Assembly (NCBI GenBank): GCA_029288475.1
Contig: JARIHA010000123.1
Span: 1 to 9,783 of the forward strand
DNA from: Candidatus Tayloriibacteriota bacterium
GTDB lineage: Bacteria > Patescibacteriota > Minisyncoccia > Phycocordibacterales > JARIHA01
Length of the DNA stretch: 9,783 nucleotides
Reading direction: 5' to 3'
The notes under the pieces are model-generated. The model was not told the DNA's origin. It did not search any database and worked only from the letters and a program-made list of their open reading frames with translations. The position numbers were made by a program, and so were the translations under genes. Shown here piece by piece: positions 1-7,042 of the stretch (its first letter is position 1; each line of letters starts with the position of its first letter).

Positions 1-838
1 TAATATTGCCGAGTAATGAAAGAATATCCGCCTGTGTTTGAATATTGAAATCATCCTTATTTGGATCTGTGATGCCGTGATTCTGGCGCAAGATAAAAGT
101 TACGCGTGATTTTACAAAATCAATATCATACTGCGGATTTGCCTGAATAAGTATCGTGTTGATATATGAAATACCAAGGAGCTCCTTCTGGCCAACCGTT
201 ATCGGAATAATTACCACTTTTCCTTGGTCAACACCGAATGCTCCGGTTCCTCCCTTACTCAATACCCCAACCACACGAAAAGAGACATTCTTAAGGCGGA
301 TGTTTTTATTTATCGGATCAACAGCAGGACCGAAAAGGGTAATAGCGAGATCAGGACCAATGACGGCCACGTGATTACCCGAGTCCACATCTGATTTACT
401 GAAAGCAAAACCTTTTCCCATATCAAGGTTGCGTATGATAAACATATCAGCAGTGGATCCCTGATAGCTCACTGTAGCACTGTTATTTCCAGCTACCACC
501 TGAGCCTGTCCACTCACCAACGGCGCGGCAGAATTTATCGAAGGTTCGCGCTGTAAGGAATCCACATCTCTCAATTGCAAACTGGTGATGATTATTCCCT
601 GCGCGGAAGCTGGAGGAGAAAACTTTCCATTACTTGGCGCACCAGGTGTGACAATAATAAGATTCGAACCGATTCCCTGCACTTGGTTGATGATCAGGTC
701 CTGAGCCGATTGCCCCATCGACATGAGAATGATGACTGATGCAATACCGATGACAATACCAAGCATGGTAAGAATCGAACGCATCTTTCCATGAGTGAGG
801 CTACGGGTGGCAGTTTTGAATGCATCTCTAAATAACAT
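1..838 (-). CDS. MacB/FtsX-type ABC transporter permease, N-terminal part (runs off left edge)
   Basis: The minus strand is open from an ATG at 838 to the window edge, about 279 codons with no stop. The product begins with a short basic segment and a membrane helix (about residues 21-41, containing LTMLGIVIGIASVI), which is the hallmark N-terminus of MacB-type permeases. A long, mostly soluble region follows (MacB periplasmic core-like, about 45-279, with GSNLIIVTPG near its start). The three C-terminal helices of the FtsX fold must lie beyond the window. In this family the permease dimer works with the ATPase and adaptor encoded just upstream to move peptides, lipids or antibiotics across or out of the membrane; the substrate here is unknown. 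The start lies 1 nt after the ATPase stop (TAA-C-ATG), so translation is probably coupled. The family call is firm, but whether the transporter is MacB-like or YknZ-like in function cannot be told. Confidence 0.9.
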   Translation of the reverse strand, partial: MLFRDAFKTATRSLTHGKMRSILTMLGIVIGIASVIILMSMGQSAQDLIINQVQGIGSNLIIVTPGAPSNGKFSPPASAQGIIITSLQLRDVDSLQREPSINSAAPLVSGQAQVVAGNNSATVSYQGSTADMFIIRNLDMGKGFAFSKSDVDSGNHVAVIGPDLAITLFGPAVDPINKNIRLKNVSFRVVGVLSKGGTGAFGVDQGKVVIIPITVGQKELLGISYINTILIQANPQYDIDFVKSRVTFILRQNHGITDPNKDDFNIQTQADILSLLGNI

Positions 839-839
839 G

Positions 840-1547
840 TTATTTCAGCGCTCCGCGATGGATGCGGTTTGCAGTAATCTTCTTATCGCTCTCGATGATT
901 CCATCTTTCATTCTAATAATTCGATCGGCAAATTCCGCCGTATGCGTTTCGTGCGTCACGAGAACAATCGTTCGCCCTTTATCATGAAGCGATTCAAGTA
1001 TCTCCATCACCTGAAGACCCGACTGGGAATCCAAGTTACCAGTCGGCTCATCGGCAAAGATAACACCCGGATCGGTTACGAGCGCTCTGGCAATAGCCAC
1101 TCGCTGTTTCTGACCTCCTGAAAGTCTTCCCGCTTCACTATAAAGCTTTTCTTCAAGTCCAACAGAACGAACTGCTTCTTCCACCAAAGCTTTGCGCTTA
1201 GATGGAGCAATAGGAGAATACAAAAGAGGAATCATCACATTGTCGTAAACATTTAGTCGCGAAAGAAGATTGAATGATTGGAAGACGAAACCCATGTCAG
1301 AATTGCGTACATGGGCAAGCTCCTGATCAGTCATTTCATCAATGCTTCTTCCTTGAAAAGTGTATGTTCCTCCTGTAGGTCGATCGAGAAAACTCAAAAT
1401 ATGAAGAAGGGTTGATTTTCCAGAACCAGACGGCCCCATGATGGAAACAAATTCCCCCTTGGAAATGGAAAAAGTAATGCCTCGCAAAGCCTGCGTAGGC
1501 GTATCTTGTTCCAAGTATACTTTTTTTAGATCATGGATGTCGATCAT
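840..1547 (-). CDS. ABC transporter ATP-binding protein, MacB/LolD/YknY type
   Basis: This 235-aa protein is the ATPase of the efflux operon. All expected motifs are present: Walker A GPSGSGKST (38-46), Q-loop Gln90 in FVFQSFNLL, signature LSGGQ (142-146) followed by KQRVAIARAL, Walker B VIFADE (162-167), D-loop NLD (171-173) and switch His199 in LVTHET. The sequence around the Q-loop and the FADEPTGNLD stretch are typical of the LolD/MacB/FtsE branch that partners with FtsX-like permeases. It would hydrolyse ATP on the cytoplasmic face and drive the mechanical movement of the permease. The gene starts 3 nt after the adaptor stop and ends 1 nt before the permease ATG, so the three are one translational unit. 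The length is normal and no key residue is missing. Confidence 0.95.
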   Translation of the reverse strand: MIDIHDLKKVYLEQDTPTQALRGITFSISKGEFVSIMGPSGSGKSTLLHILSFLDRPTGGTYTFQGRSIDEMTDQELAHVRNSDMGFVFQSFNLLSRLNVYDNVMIPLLYSPIAPSKRKALVEEAVRSVGLEEKLYSEAGRLSGGQKQRVAIARALVTDPGVIFADEPTGNLDSQSGLQVMEILESLHDKGRTIVLVTHETHTAEFADRIIRMKDGIIESDKKITANRIHRGALK

Positions 1548-1550
1548 AGA

Positions 1551-3110
1551 TTATTTTGCCTTCAGCCCGACATTGAGAACCTGTTCGCCAGCAGTTACCC
1601 CTGATACCACTTCCACGTTTCCATTCTGATCCTGAATGCCAAGCGTCACTGGCACATTTTTGACTGCATTGTTCTCTACAATTTCCACAAAAGTCCCCTG
1701 ATCATTCTGTAAAATGGCATATTCTGGCAAGATGAGAGCCGTATCTTTATGATTAGTAATAATATTTATGTTTGCCGTAAGTCCGCTTTTAATGCGAGGA
1801 TCGGTCTTATCAAAAGATATTTTTATCTGATACGTAATGACTCCCTGAGTATTTGTCTGAGCCGGTGCGATATAGAACACTGATCCTCCAAATGTCTCGT
1901 TAGGAAAAGCATCCAAAGTCATCGTCACCTTGTCTCCAAGCGCCACTTTGCCGACATCTATTTCAGATATACCGGCGTCCACTTCAAATCCATTGTTGCC
2001 AATGATAGACACGAGCGGCGTGCCTGGAGTAGCCAACTGGCCAATCTTTGCATCCTGCTGGGTGATCGTACCGCTGATTGGAGCGATGATTTCAGAGTTT
2101 TGTAAATTTGCGATAGCGCTGGCAACTCCTGCCTGTGCCTGTTCCACTTGTGCCTGCTGAGCGGCTATAGACTGCGGTGTAGAACCCGCTTGCTTGAGGG
2201 CAAGCTGAGCCTGAGCCTGAGCTACGGTTGATTGTTGAGTAGCGATGTTTTGAGAAATCGTATTCAAACTGGTAATTGCCGCATTGACTTCAGTAAGACC
2301 TGCAGAAACATTTGCCTTATCAGTTGCGAGCTGTGTTGAACTCAAATTTATGTTTGCATCAAGCGTAGCTGAAGCTGAGTTGAGCAAGTTTTGTACGACA
2401 GAAAGATGAGCAAGATCGGCATTAAGTGCGGCAACAAGGACGCCGGGCGTTGAAGTAGAAGTTACATTTGAGAGTTCTGTCTGCCATTTATTAAGCTCGA
2501 GACTTGCAGAAACACGCAAATTTTTGGTGTTGATTGCCGCCTGGGAATTATTGGTATCAAATGAAAGCTGAGGTGCATTCGTCTCTGCATTTGAGAAAAG
2601 AGCATTAAGCTGAGTACGGACCGCATCGTTCGCTTTAGTGTAGGCACTTGTAGTAGTGTCCCCGATGGTGGCGTATAGATTATTAAGATTTTGTTGTGCA
2701 ACCTGAAGAGCAGCTTGCGATGCGGCAATATCCTGAGGCTGAGCACCTGCCTTTAAGCCAGCCAAGGTGGCCTGCTGTGCATCTACATTTGCCTGTGCCT
2801 GCTGAAGTGCCGCAGAAAGACCGGCAGTATTGAGCTTTGCAATGAGCGCTCCGGCACTTACCTTGTCTCCAAGCGCATAATAGACCTGAGCGATCGTGCC
2901 GGTATTTTGAAATCCAATCGAAACACTTTGCTGAGGAGTGGTATTACCCGTAACCGAAACAGTCTCAGTTATTGGCCCCTGCGTTACAGGTATGTACTGG
3001 TACGAAGTACCGCGCCGATGGGTAATAATCAAAAGACCGACGATCACCACGATCGCTACAATGATTCCGATGACCCACTTAGACCGAGAAGATTTTTTGA
3101 TTGTTGCCAT
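1551..3110 (-). CDS. Membrane-fusion/adaptor protein, MacA/YknX-like (HlyD family)
   Basis: This 519-aa adaptor has a basic N-terminus and one membrane anchor (about 12-30), with no lipobox. A split lipoyl-like domain follows: the first half is about 60-95 and the second about 338-372 (EIIAPISGTITQQDAKIGQ). The halves are separated by a long Ala/Gln-rich helical section, then a beta-barrel (about 375-455) and a membrane-proximal domain (about 456-519). In this family the adaptor couples an ABC permease to the outside of the cell and helps pass substrates on. The helical section contains a mirrored pair of motifs (LKAGAQPQDIAA at 119-130 and LKQAGSTPQSIAA at 305-317), the two flanks of the hairpin. 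About 140-300 is an extra-long insert, so the protein is well above the usual 370-400 residues. It has its own -10 box (see 3118-3123). The ATG at 3110 is the only sensible start before the anchor. Confidence 0.9.
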   Translation of the reverse strand: MATIKKSSRSKWVIGIIVAIVVIVGLLIITHRRGTSYQYIPVTQGPITETVSVTGNTTPQQSVSIGFQNTGTIAQVYYALGDKVSAGALIAKLNTAGLSAALQQAQANVDAQQATLAGLKAGAQPQDIAASQAALQVAQQNLNNLYATIGDTTTSAYTKANDAVRTQLNALFSNAETNAPQLSFDTNNSQAAINTKNLRVSASLELNKWQTELSNVTSTSTPGVLVAALNADLAHLSVVQNLLNSASATLDANINLSSTQLATDKANVSAGLTEVNAAITSLNTISQNIATQQSTVAQAQAQLALKQAGSTPQSIAAQQAQVEQAQAGVASAIANLQNSEIIAPISGTITQQDAKIGQLATPGTPLVSIIGNNGFEVDAGISEIDVGKVALGDKVTMTLDAFPNETFGGSVFYIAPAQTNTQGVITYQIKISFDKTDPRIKSGLTANINIITNHKDTALILPEYAILQNDQGTFVEIVENNAVKNVPVTLGIQDQNGNVEVVSGVTAGEQVLNVGLKAK

Positions 3111-3117
3111 GGCTTTT

Positions 3118-3123
3118 ATTATA
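3118..3123 (-). promoter_or_regulatory. Consensus -10 box (TATAAT) of the adaptor/efflux operon, leaderless type
   Basis: On the minus strand a perfect TATAAT ends 7 nt before the adaptor ATG (AAAAGCC between), so transcription would begin at or next to the A of the start codon. There is no Shine-Dalgarno sequence. The -35 region is AT-rich without a clear TTGACA. It lies in the 45-nt gap after the marR stop, so the efflux genes can be transcribed separately from marR. Confidence 0.6.
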
Positions 3124-3155
3124 CCTGATTTTTAATTATTAATATGTTTATTATT

Positions 3156-3626
3156 TTATTTTTTATCACCAGACCCTGATCCAGCAGCAACCACAAATCC
3201 CCGGACGATCTTCTTGTTGAGAGCCAAATATTGTTCAAACTCCCTATCGTTGAGTGCTTTAAATATTTTTAGAAAACGTTCCAATACATGCTTTTTCATG
3301 GCAATGATCTGTTTCTTACTCTTCTTTGAAAGAGTAAGCGTAACGATGCGGCGATCTTCCTTTGAGGTTTCCCTCATCAAATAGCCGCTTTTTGCCAGAC
3401 CTTCCACCAACTGCGTTGCAGCACTGCTTGTTATGCCAAGGGTCTTTGCCACGTCTTTAACTGTACTCCACCCGTTTTGTTCAATGAGCATGAGAACGCC
3501 CCATTGAGAAGGAGTGACCCGGGGCAAAGCCGCAGACCCAGACATACGAAAAGTCATACCACGCCTCAGTGACTGAAAATCCGCCAAGAGCTCCTGTACT
3601 TTCTGTCTTCGATTTTTTGCTGCCAT
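3156..3626 (-). CDS. MarR-family winged-helix transcriptional regulator
   Basis: This 156-aa protein has the MarR layout: an N-terminal dimerisation helix (about 5-22), a winged helix with helix-turn-helix VKDVAKTLGITSSAATQLVE (about 56-75), a wing with the diagnostic KEDRR motif (89-93) in SKEDRRIVTLTLS, and long C-terminal dimerisation helices (about 100-145). Such dimers bind palindromic operators and release DNA when they bind small ligands or are oxidised. There is no cysteine in the protein, so Cys-based oxidation sensing (OhrR style) is ruled out and ligand sensing is more likely. It lies directly upstream of the efflux operon in the same direction and divergent from an aldo/keto reductase, both typical MarR targets. 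A long palindrome ends 1 nt before its start codon and is the likely operator. The ligand is unknown. Confidence 0.92.
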   Translation of the reverse strand: MAAKNRRQKVQELLADFQSLRRGMTFRMSGSAALPRVTPSQWGVLMLIEQNGWSTVKDVAKTLGITSSAATQLVEGLAKSGYLMRETSKEDRRIVTLTLSKKSKKQIIAMKKHVLERFLKIFKALNDREFEQYLALNKKIVRGFVVAAGSGSGDKK

Positions 3627-3627
3627 G

Positions 3628-3668
3628 TATTTGATAAGATACTAACTATATAAGTATCTTATCAAATA
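3628..3668. promoter_or_regulatory. Perfect 16-bp inverted repeat between marR and the aldo/keto reductase: probable MarR operator with overlapping promoters
   Basis: The arms 3628-3643 (TATTTGATAAGATACT) and 3653-3668 are exact reverse complements, separated by 9 nt (AACTATATA). Because of the symmetry, the same promoter-like pair (TTGATA, 18-nt spacer, TATCTT) can be read in both directions: minus strand 3665-3660 and 3641-3636, plus strand 3631-3636 and 3655-3660. The minus-strand copy would start marR transcription about 3 nt before its ATG. Each arm also carries two GATA units one base apart. A repressor bound here would cover both promoters. The inverted repeat is directly visible; the operator role is inferred from position. 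Confidence 0.75.
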
Positions 3669-3732
3669 TGCAGCTTGCGTCAAACGGTTACAATGAGGAT
3701 AAAGTGTATTCTTGATTATTATAAAAAAATGT

Positions 3733-3738
3733 TAATCT
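3733..3738 (+). promoter_or_regulatory. Possible -10 box (TAATCT) for the aldo/keto reductase
   Basis: TAATCT ends 7 nt before the ATG at 3746, the same geometry as the other leaderless-type boxes in this window, and there is no Shine-Dalgarno sequence before that ATG. The nearest -35-like hexamer (TTGATT, 3712-3717) is only 15 nt away, so support is weak. The gene could instead use the plus-strand promoter inside the palindrome. Confidence 0.35.
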
Positions 3739-3745
3739 AACTACT

Positions 3746-4723
3746 ATGAAAAAAAGAAATTTGGGAAAACTCGCTGTATCTGAAATTGGTTTAGGTTGCA
3801 TGGGAATGAGCGAATTCTACGGAACTACTGACGAGGGAGAGGCAATTGAAACTATTCACCGAGCACTTGAACTCGGCATCAACTTTCTCGACACTGCTGA
3901 TATGTATGGACCTTTTACCAATGAACTACTGGTAGGCAAAGCTATCAGCGGAAAACGAAACAAGGTAATCCTTGCCACAAAGTTTGGAAATGAGCGTCGG
4001 CCCGACGGCACCTGGGTGCGAGTCAACGGCACTGCTGATTATGCAAGGAAATCAATAGACGGAAGCCTGCAAAGACTTGGTGTTGATTATATTGATTTGT
4101 ACTATTTGCACCGAGTCGACCCAACTGTGCCGATCGAAGAAACCGTAGGAGCAATGGCAGAAATGGTAAAGGCTGGCAAGGTTCGTTATATTGGACTTTC
4201 AGAGGCCGCTCCAGAGACCATCCGTCGAGCACATAAAGTACACCCGATCACTGCCCTGCAGACCGAATACTCTCTTTGGAGCCGCGAACCTGAAGGAGAA
4301 ATACTCAGGACCGTTCGCGAACTTGGCATTGGATTTGTGGCATACAGTCCATTGGGACGGGGCTTTCTAACTGGAAGATTTAAAAATAAGGATGACCTTG
4401 AAGGTGAGAATGACTTCAGACGCAATCATCCGCGTTTCCAACAAGAAAATCTACAGAAAAATTTACAAATTCTAAAAGCCGTCGAGAGACTGGCGGAGCA
4501 GAAGAATGTTAAGCCCGGGCAAATAGCATTGGCCTGGGTACTTGCACAAGGCCAAGATATCGTGCCGATTCCCGGCACCAAACATATAAAATATCTTGAG
4601 GAGAATGCCGCTGCTGCAGATATTATTCTCACGGCCGATGATCTCGCTTTCCTCGATAAAGCAGCTCCAAAAGGAGCCACTGCCGGAGCCCGCTATGCAG
4701 ACATGTCTACAGTAAATAGGTAA
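3746..4723 (+). CDS. Aldo/keto reductase, NADP(H)-dependent
   Basis: This 325-aa (beta/alpha)8-barrel oxidoreductase has the full catalytic tetrad visible: Asp49 (in FLDTADMYG), Tyr54, Lys79 (ATKFG) and His122 (YYLHRVD). The C-terminal cofactor region IPGTKHIKYLEENAAA matches the NADP-phosphate binding stretch of the family, and the GLGCMGMS start and YSPLGRGFLTG segment resemble the AKR13/YakC-like bacterial group. It would reduce aldehydes or ketones with NADPH in the cytoplasm; the actual substrate cannot be read from sequence. It is transcribed away from a MarR gene across a shared palindrome, so it may be induced by the same signal as the efflux pump, for example a toxic carbonyl or phenolic compound. 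Its length is normal. It converges on the YecM-like gene with 13 nt between stops and no clear terminator. Confidence 0.95.
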   Translation: MKKRNLGKLAVSEIGLGCMGMSEFYGTTDEGEAIETIHRALELGINFLDTADMYGPFTNELLVGKAISGKRNKVILATKFGNERRPDGTWVRVNGTADYARKSIDGSLQRLGVDYIDLYYLHRVDPTVPIEETVGAMAEMVKAGKVRYIGLSEAAPETIRRAHKVHPITALQTEYSLWSREPEGEILRTVRELGIGFVAYSPLGRGFLTGRFKNKDDLEGENDFRRNHPRFQQENLQKNLQILKAVERLAEQKNVKPGQIALAWVLAQGQDIVPIPGTKHIKYLEENAAAADIILTADDLAFLDKAAPKGATAGARYADMSTVNR

Positions 4724-4736
4724 AGCTTCCCCCTAT

Positions 4737-5243
4737 CTAAATCATCTCCTCGTTTTTAATCTTCTCGATAAGAGGACCTTTTGTGCAGCGAAACAAGAAG
4801 CCGTTTCCAATATCAATATCGTGAGTAGTGTGATGAGGCCGTTCTACCTTTACTACTTTCTCGGTGATCTCAAATTCTTTGACCATTTCTTCGTATGTAC
4901 GTCCGACTGCGAAAGCTTCAATATGATCAAATCCCTCCTGTTGTGAATTGTCCGGCTTTTGATCTGAAAGCTCAAGAAAATGAATGGTACCGAGAGCGGT
5001 GTCGATACCTTTTTTAAATCGAAGGTAAGCAATGCGGCGGCCGGAAATAAAAGTCTGATGCAAATATTCACTTTCATTTTCTAGAATGGCTCTGAGGCTT
5101 TCAAATGATTCCTTTGAGCCGCATTTATAGCAAATATGATCGGGCTCTGCCCTACCTGCAAGTTTACGCTTTTCTGAAAATGAATTGAAAACACCTACAT
5201 ATTTTTCTGACTGAGCGTAAAATTCTTGAATGGTTTTTATCAT
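4737..5243 (-). CDS. YecM-like VOC-fold protein, putative metal-binding
   Basis: This 168-aa protein resembles the YecM family (VOC/glyoxalase fold). Diagnostic stretches are PDHICYKCGS (34-43), the second-module motif GFDHIEAF (104-111) and a histidine-rich PHHTTHDIDIGNGF (136-149). His36 and His107 are the likely metal ligands of the two beta-alpha-beta modules, with Glu91 a possible third. The biochemical role of the family is poorly known, so no reaction is assigned. The gene lies 25 nt downstream of the ABC ATPase-domain ORF on the same strand and may be cotranscribed, but it also has its own -10-like box. The ATG at 5243 is the natural start, with no Shine-Dalgarno before it. Confidence 0.7.
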   Translation of the reverse strand: MIKTIQEFYAQSEKYVGVFNSFSEKRKLAGRAEPDHICYKCGSKESFESLRAILENESEYLHQTFISGRRIAYLRFKKGIDTALGTIHFLELSDQKPDNSQQEGFDHIEAFAVGRTYEEMVKEFEITEKVVKVERPHHTTHDIDIGNGFLFRCTKGPLIEKIKNEEMI

Positions 5244-5249
5244 GTGAGT

Positions 5250-5255
5250 TTTATA
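5250..5255 (-). promoter_or_regulatory. -10-like box (TATAAA) 6 nt before the YecM-like ATG
   Basis: Minus-strand TATAAA is followed by AACTCAC-type spacing of 6 nt to the ATG at 5243, which would put the transcript start at the initiation codon. The surroundings are AT-rich (an overlapping TATATA lies two bases earlier) and no good -35 is seen, so chance is possible. Confidence 0.4.
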
Positions 5256-5268
5256 TATTACCCTATTA

Positions 5269-5991
5269 TTATATAAATCCTTTCTTTTGATGTTCCCACA
5301 TATGTTTAAATAGGCCGTCTTTCTTTTCGAGCAAATCCTGAGGATTTCCGTCTTCTACAATACGGCCACCTTCAAGCACAATAATTCTGTCCATGGCACG
5401 CAAAGTAGACAGACGATGAGCAATCGCCACCACCGTTCTATCATGAAAAAGTTCCTGCAATCCTTGCTGAATAATTTCTTCACTCTCGCTGTCGAGAGCA
5501 CTGGTTGCTTCATCCAATACAAGGATCGGCGCATTCTTCAAAATTGCCCGAGCCAATGCAATTCGCTGACGCTGTCCGCCAGACAATTTCACTCCTCGCT
5601 CGCCCACTAGCGTATCGTATCCATTTGGGTATTGTTCGATAAAATCATGAGCGTGCGCACGTGTACTCGCCACGAGCACTTCATCCTTTTTCGCAGAAGG
5701 CCGTGCATAAAGAATATTTTCATACAAAGTTCGATGAAAAAGAGACGTATCCTGCGGAACAAACGCAATGGCATTTCTCAAAGAATTAAACTTCAGCGAT
5801 GAAATATCTTGAGAATCTATTTCTATCTTCCCTTGCCCGGTGTCATATGATCGCAAAAGTAGTTTGACGATCGTACTCTTCCCCGCGCCAGACTTTCCTA
5901 CCAAGCCAACTTTCTGCCCCGCCTTTATATGTAAGGTAAAATCATTTAAGACTTTCTCGTCAGACGATGGAGGAAAAAGATATGTGTTCAA
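5269..5991 (-). CDS. ABC exporter nucleotide-binding domain (C-terminal half of a frame-broken ABCB-type transporter)
   Basis: This frame encodes a near-complete exporter ATPase domain: Walker A GKSGAGKST (32-40), Q-loop Gln80 (FVPQDTSLF), X-loop GERG (130-133), signature LSGGQRQRIALARAI (136-150), Walker B ILVLDE (156-161), D-loop SALD (164-167) and switch His192 (AIAHRLST). It starts at a TTG at 5991 without a convincing Shine-Dalgarno site; the first in-frame ATG comes far too late. What is missing is the N-terminal strand with the A-loop aromatic, which lies at the end of the membrane-domain ORF in another frame. The two ORFs overlap by 32 nt and together give the usual length of about 590-600 residues. 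It could be made separately by reinitiation, made as a fusion by frameshifting, or be a broken gene or a sequencing error. The domain assignment is certain; its functional state is not. Confidence 0.9.
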   Translation of the reverse strand: MNTYLFPPSSDEKVLNDFTLHIKAGQKVGLVGKSGAGKSTIVKLLLRSYDTGQGKIEIDSQDISSLKFNSLRNAIAFVPQDTSLFHRTLYENILYARPSAKKDEVLVASTRAHAHDFIEQYPNGYDTLVGERGVKLSGGQRQRIALARAILKNAPILVLDEATSALDSESEEIIQQGLQELFHDRTVVAIAHRLSTLRAMDRIIVLEGGRIVEDGNPQDLLEKKDGLFKHMWEHQKKGFI

Positions 5992-7042
5992 AATTAATTG
6001 TAGCCTGATTTATGGTAAGCACAGACTCACCATTCTTTACCGGCACAATATCAGTATTCAAAGATTCGAGAGCATTCTTCATTTCTCCATACTCCCGAAT
6101 TCCTCGAATCAACATTTCACCGGTCGTAAAGACCACTCCCACAAGCGTAGAGATCGTACTTCCCACAATAACAAAGTCTCCGATAGTAATGGCGCCTTTC
6201 GTAAACAAGATAACACTTGTTACGATCAGTGACATACTAAGAACAATAAGGCTAAGGCCCTGCTGAAATTTATTTATCAAAGCAATATGGCGCTCGCGAG
6301 TATCAACTTCAACGACATCATCCATAAACTTGCGATAATGCTTGAATTCGTGTTCATGCGCTCCAAAGGTATGAACCAAGGATACGTTACTGAACACATC
6401 TACCAGGGTGCCGCTCAACTCTCCTTGTTTCTCTGATAAATTTTGTGATAAAGAAAACTGCATTCTAAGCAAGAAATAAGAACTTACTGAGAAAAAGACC
6501 AGCCATACTAAAAACACTGTCCCGAGCCAGATATGCGAACTGAAAAGAAGAATACTGCTCATGATCAGAGCTAGAACTGGCCAGCCTATCTCCCACGGGA
6601 AACCTGCCGTCAAAAATTTAATTGCTGAACCGATCTGCTCGACACGACGCGTCATTTCTCCCGAAAACTTCTCTTCAAAATACGCGGTAGGCCTGTTGAG
6701 CAAAAACTCAAACATTGCCGTAGTAATACGATCATACACTCGGACTACAAAATAATTTTCCAGATAGTGAGCAATTCTAAAAGATGCCTCTTGAACGATC
6801 AGCGCTGTGCCAATAATATAGAGTATCGGCAAGAAGTCGTTCAAAGAAAGTGCGCTGTGGGCGCCCACTACTTTGTCTGCAATTATTTTCAATAAATACG
6901 GAAGAAAATAGACAAGGCAATTTCCAAGAACCATAAGCAAGATCATCACGGTAAACCTTGCCCTATAAGGCTTTAGCGCATACACCACGGCATTTCTTGG
7001 GCTTTGAAGAAAAGAATTGTCTTTGCTGGTCGGCAATTGCAT
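5960..7042 (-). CDS. ABC exporter transmembrane domain (N-terminal half of a frame-broken ABCB-type transporter)
   Basis: This 360-aa ORF is a six-helix ABC_membrane domain of an MsbA/LmrA-type half-transporter. Hydrophobic segments lie at about 30-56, 69-93, 152-192 (two helices) and 255-307 (two helices). The coupling-region pattern RVYDRITTAMFEFLLNRPTAYFE (about 100-122) is typical of the family. The last residues VLTINQATINFEHISF are the first strand of the ATPase domain, after which the frame runs into SSIV and a TGA stop; the rest of the ATPase domain is in the next frame (5269-5991). Full-length homologues export lipids, peptides or drugs as dimers; the substrate is unknown here. The ATG at 7042 has no strong Shine-Dalgarno site, and the 141-nt gap to the divergent phosphatase gene holds its promoter region. 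Confidence 0.9.
   Translation of the reverse strand: MQLPTSKDNSFLQSPRNAVVYALKPYRARFTVMILLMVLGNCLVYFLPYLLKIIADKVVGAHSALSLNDFLPILYIIGTALIVQEASFRIAHYLENYFVVRVYDRITTAMFEFLLNRPTAYFEEKFSGEMTRRVEQIGSAIKFLTAGFPWEIGWPVLALIMSSILLFSSHIWLGTVFLVWLVFFSVSSYFLLRMQFSLSQNLSEKQGELSGTLVDVFSNVSLVHTFGAHEHEFKHYRKFMDDVVEVDTRERHIALINKFQQGLSLIVLSMSLIVTSVILFTKGAITIGDFVIVGSTISTLVGVVFTTGEMLIRGIREYGEMKNALESLNTDIVPVKNGESVLTINQATINFEHISFSSIV
5968..5979 (-). other. Frame junction in the ABC exporter gene
   Basis: On the minus strand the junction reads CTTTTTCCTCCA. The membrane-domain frame reads it as TTT-TCC-TCC, the ATPase frame as TTT-CCT-CCA, so a +1 step (or a net loss of 2 mod 3 bases) joins them. Exporters of this family usually have F-S-Y-P here; an ancestral TTTTTCCTATCCTCCA would encode F-S-Y-P-P in frame, and removing 5 nt between the two CCT copies gives exactly the present sequence. 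The ancestral sequence is inferred. Confidence 0.7.

Noticed and set aside
795..1121. Plus-strand open frame over the ATPase gene
   Set aside because: It lies antisense to conserved ABC motifs and shows no family resemblance.
2462..2746. Long open frame inside the adaptor gene on the same strand
   Set aside because: It is a frame-shifted shadow of the adaptor's Ala/Gln-rich coding region, with no recognisable domain and no start signal.
2090..2830. Repeated CTGAGCCTGAGC/CCTGTGCCTG-like stretches as a DNA repeat element
   Set aside because: They are explained by the Ala-Gln-rich heptad-like coding sequence of the adaptor.
3132..3142. Small palindrome TTAATTATTAA before the adaptor gene as a second MarR operator
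   Set aside because: It is short, purely AT and unlike the arms of the 3628-3668 palindrome; chance is likely in this AT-rich gap.
4708..4736. Hairpin after the aldo/keto reductase (ATAGG...CCTAT)
   Set aside because: Only a 5-bp stem with a large loop and no T-run, so not a credible terminator.
5960..5962. UGA read as an amino acid could join the two exporter ORFs
   Set aside because: Reading through this TGA stays in a frame that does not encode the ATPase domain and meets another TGA after a few codons. TGA also ends the gene at 9659.
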